From: Zarea fungicola
Lineage: Eukaryota > Ascomycota > Sordariomycetes > Hypocreales > Cordycipitaceae
Reading direction: 5' to 3'
Length of the DNA: 64,000 bases
Assembly (NCBI GenBank): GCA_900169235.1
Contig: FWCC01000328.1
Coordinates: forward strand, 310,001 to 374,000
Shown here: positions 61,018 through 64,000 of the stretch, in pieces
How the letters are laid out: each line of letters begins with the position of its first letter
Numbering within the stretch: position 1 is the stretch's first letter
Program-made: the position numbers and the translations under genes
Notes under the pieces: generated by a model
Database searches by the model: none
What the model was told of the DNA's origin: nothing
Seen by the model: the letters and a program-made list of their open reading frames with translations, nothing else

Positions 61018-61377
61018 TCATTGCCAGCGGCAAGGGTCAACGAGATTAGTTAGTTGAAAGTGATAGACCGCATACTGGAGCTCATCCAATATTTTAGGCG
61101 GCTGTTGGCTGAAGCCAGTTGCCGGTGCCAACAACAGAACATACCTGGTGCTTGAACAACTCCATGGTACTGCCTCTGGCAATGACATCGTTGTCTTTAC
61201 CCACTTCGCCTGTGACGATGTATCCTCAGTTACGGCAAAGGAGCAATTGCTTACCAGGTCAAAGTGCCAATGCGTCAAGGGGCAAAAGTACCGCGCTAGT
61301 CGAGATAGCACAAAGTGAACCTTCGTGCGGCCCTGCTTGGTAACGATGACGCGGTATAACCACAAAAGATAACGCAT
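61018..61377 (-). pseudogene. Probable broken small multi-exon gene overlapping the bZIP tail
   Basis: On the minus strand the ATG at 61377 gives MRYLLWLYRVIVTKQGRTK and then LTHWHFDL at a GTAAGC donor. After a TCACAG acceptor comes GEVGKDNDVIARGSTMELFK, and after a second 45 bp intron (GTATGT...CAACAG) comes PPKILDELQYAVYHFQLTNL ending in a stop at 61018. Exons 2 and 3 agree in phase; exon 1 is off by one base. So either one base was lost or the first junction is different. I do not recognise the family. It would overlap the frameshift-corrected end of the bZIP gene by about 36 bp, tail to tail. Confidence 0.4.
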
Positions 61378-63001
61378 GGTCCCCTCTAACACCAGAAACT
61401 ATTCCTCAGGGACCAAAAAAAACTCAAAAATGACGCTTGAGCAAGCCGCTGCCGTCAACGACCTACTGTGTTGGCCGGCCCGTCCGATTTCTGCTGAGAC
61501 TAATTCAGCGTCTGGCGGTTTACAACGTGCGAATAATACCAAACCCCCATATACATCGATTTGCGCAAAGACAATCCTGCTAAGTCCATAATAACCAATG
61601 GCCAGATAGTCAGAGGTAGCAATCTGGCGTGTCGTATTTGGAAATACAGTGCAAGCAACCGGGGGAACGCCGTGTCTGCTCCTGCGTTGTAGCCGGCGAT
61701 GCCGCAGGCAGCGGGTGCATCAATTCTGGGGCAACAAGAAGAGAAAGAGGAAGCAAAAGGAAAGAGTAAGGGAAAAGCCAACAACGGCAAGGTTACTCTA
61801 CGAAAGGAAGCGCCGACGCCATTCGTCATAAGGCGACCAACGGGAACGATCGTTAGAAGACCATTGACGCCACAGGGGTCCCCGGCTACGTTAATCGAGA
61901 CTATTATCACAAGGCCCCCTGGACTAATAAACAAGAATACAGCCACCAGCGGCCACCAGGGTACCAGGCTATTCTTCAAAACTGGCCGGCCAGCACCGAA
62001 ATAGCATCGCCGGTGTACGCGTTTGGGAGAAGGAAATCAAGGCATCATGGCATGGCCCAAGCTACCAAGGTTGGCAAGGAACTACTACCTTTGCTTTCGC
62101 CCCAAACCAACAAGATGGCTGGCAGTGCTTTCACAAAGAAGCCCGCGTAAGGGTCGCAGCCAAGTTGGAGCATGTATTTAAAGCAGTGAAAGGACGGAAT
62201 TATTGGGCAAAGGTTGTCTAGAGCAGAAACTCGAGCATTTTCTAGAGTGTCTGTTTTACCCAGCCCCCATCTGTTTTGACAAGGTAAGCCTCGGTGAGGA
62301 AAGCATAGGTAGTGTGCGCCATTGTTGACGAAACAATAAGCTAACCTTTTGAGAAGCAGAAGCTACAAACCAATTGTCACGCAGCCTTATGCCATTAAGA
62401 GGCGCAGCAGACCTGCGAGATATGAATCGTGTGCCGTCCTTGATTGCCACCAAGACCGTCCCTCCTTTGGGATACATTGTCGATTGCTGGAACCCTCGAC
62501 CGAAACGTTTTATTATTAGCAACAGGGAGGAGAAGGAGTAGCAGTTGTTGAAAAGCCTCATTCGCAAATCGTCCGACTTGTTACCCGCTCCTGAAGCCAC
62601 AGTCCTTGATTCATCCACACCACCCACACCATTTCTCCCGTATTCGAAATTTACATGCTGGGGTGCTGCTGCACTGCTGGAGCACTCACTGCACTGCTGC
62701 ACGCTACACGCTACACGCCTTCAGTTTTAGCTGTCGTTTGTTTTATTAGGGGGCCATGGTTAGCGCTGTCTTAGTGCCAGTTCGGTCCCCTAAAATACCG
62801 ACAGTCTTGTTCCACCGCCGGCACTAGATCAATTTTTAGCGTTTCTAGCGCTCAACGCTATACCCAGGCAGGGCGGGTTTCAACCTCTCGTCTCCAGAGA
62901 AGGCCCCTGCGAATCTACACTTACAGCGGCCACTGCGGCCACTCTTCAGGTGGGTGGGTGACAGCTGCCCCTGTACGGAGTACGGGTCCCGGACAACTAG
63001 A
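61378..63001. other. Intergenic or degenerate, about 1.6 kb
   Basis: Holds a 101-codon ATG frame at 61699-62004 (plus, Lys/Pro/Thr-rich, starts MPQAAGASILGQQEEKEEAK) and an opposed minus frame, 61500-61979. Neither shows a domain. 62250-63000 is the upstream region of the right-hand regulator and carries a TACGGAGTA copy at 62974-62982, only 20 bp before the ATG. Confidence 0.5.
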
Positions 63002-64000
63002 ATGAATCCTGCGGCGCCCATGGATTTAGACGTCGGCGCTGGCCTGGACCTTGTTGAGGCTGGTCCAGGCGTAGGCCTAGGCACTTCGTGCTTCCCGCCG
63101 CCGCCTTCAACGACAACGACTCAGCCAAACGGTTACCAAAGCCTGGCCATCGGCGACAACGCTCCCAAGACGTCGCTTTCTGAGGATTCTTCGCTTTTCC
63201 CACAGCTTGTTTGGCCTGCCGGATTGAATCCCTTTGCCAACCCGAACCAGTCGATTGACCCATCCGTCCGTTCGCCTGTGTCACGAGCGTGTCCACCTGG
63301 TCTCACCATCGACGTCAGCGCCGCTGCGCTCTTGTCGTCGTCCTCTCGGGAGTCGCTCTCCTCCTCGACCGCCGGTGCCAGCGCCAGCGCCAGTGCTGCA
63401 TCGTCACGCTTCAGCATCGGGCCCTGCTTCAGTGCGACTGGCTCCGTGAGCTCTGCGTTTGCCTCTCCCGTCTCTGCTGGCAGCGGTGTCTCGCCACGCT
63501 CCGGCGCCCGACCCAAAAAGCCCTCCATGTCTGGTCGGGTCTCCGCTAAGCGGCCGGTCGAGCGCGGGGAAAGCAGTGGCGACGACAGCCCGGCGCAGTC
63601 TGCCTCGGGCAGCCAAAATGGCACCAAATCAAAGCTCGCTCGTGTAGAACGAGGCACAGAAGACTTTTCGTCAGTTGTCAAAAACCGATTGCAGTCTTAC
63701 ACGCGCACAGGCCAAGCTTGTGACCGTTGCAAGGTACGTTTATTGTAGAGGCAATGCCACAGCATTGCATCTTGCGCCGCCTTACCTTCTTCCTACTTTC
63801 TGCTAAGTTGGAGACCAAAAAAACCATCCGATAGGTTCGGAAAATTCGATGCGATGCCCTCCCTGAGGGCTGCTCCCACTGTATTAACCTGAATCTCGAA
63901 TGCTTCGTTACCGACAGGGTCTCTGGGCGCACCGAACGTCGCGGCTACATGCAGGAGCTCGAGCGTGACAAGAATGGCATGGTATCCCATATTCGACAAC
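63002..64000 (+). CDS. Zn(II)2Cys6 transcription factor, 5' part only (runs off the right edge)
   Basis: Exon 1 is 63002-63733 and exon 2 runs from 63835 past the end; intron 63734-63834 is GTACGT...CGATAG, phase 0. A long Ser/Pro/Ala-rich N-terminus of about 225 residues precedes VVKNRLQSYTRTGQACDRCK, then VRKIRCDALPEGCSHCINLN. The six cysteines are C240, C243, C250, C257, C260 and C267 with spacing 2-6-6-2-6, a canonical cluster. The following TERRGYMQELERD is a linker leading to a coiled coil. The internal position of the zinc cluster recalls glucose- and sugar-responsive regulators annotated RGT1/COL-26-like, but I cannot verify that. The ATG at 63002 is the first in frame after the last upstream stop. 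Confidence 0.85.

Noticed and set aside
61699..62004. A Lys/Pro/Thr-rich 101-codon plus frame
   Set aside because: It overlaps a longer opposed frame and has no family resemblance; I considered a retroelement fragment but saw no protease, zinc-knuckle or integrase motif.

Overview
The window reads as nuclear DNA of a filamentous ascomycete, most likely a Sordariomycete (Hypocreales is an inference). Genes sit on both strands and are interrupted by short introns, mostly 46-150 bp, with GTAAGT/GTATGT-type donors, CTAAC/CTAAT-like branch sites and YAG acceptors. The protein families are typical of moulds: Zn2Cys6 and bZIP/DUF3425 regulators, NADP-mannitol dehydrogenase, an OPT transporter, an HsbA-like wall protein and a DHA1-type MFS transporter. 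I joined exons by eye and checked that every spliced CDS keeps frame. No rRNA, tRNA, CRISPR or intact transposon was seen.

Layout. 0.4-7.1 kb: a small unknown protein, NADP-mannitol dehydrogenase and an OPT transporter, all on the minus strand. 7.1-18.7 kb is gene-poor: a secreted beta-propeller protein, a DXD glycosyltransferase, a decayed DUF7924-like pseudogene and a DHDPS-family aldolase. 18.8-23.5 kb: a five-exon CSC1/OSCA-type channel convergent with a zinc alcohol dehydrogenase. 23.5-34.3 kb is almost empty apart from a GPI-anchored HsbA-like protein. 34.3-52.8 kb is the housekeeping core: VTA1 (ESCRT-III disassembly), an F-box/2EXR-like protein, TIM50, a modular Cys-rich secreted protein, a TED1/CDC1 phosphoesterase, a small acidic protein, a Tim17-like membrane protein, proline dehydrogenase and the KEOPS subunit CGI121. 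53.4-64 kb is accessory: a Zn2Cys6 regulator divergent from an MFS exporter, a DFR-like reductase, a frameshifted bZIP/DUF3425 gene, a broken small gene overlapping its tail, and the 5' part of a second Zn2Cys6 regulator running off the right edge.

Most distinctive finding: the minus-strand gene at 40111-41236. It encodes a secreted 295-residue protein built from repeated cysteine modules. All four introns are phase 2 and three of them fall immediately before the same Tyr-x-x-Cys position, so every internal exon is symmetric and carries one module. This is the signature of exon duplication, and I do not recognise the family.

Functional links: the regulator/MFS/reductase trio at 53.5-59.9 kb could form a small co-regulated detoxification or metabolite-export unit, with a CGG-rich and CCAAT-containing shared promoter. 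TIM50, the Tim17-like protein and proline dehydrogenase are mitochondrial but are not obviously co-regulated.
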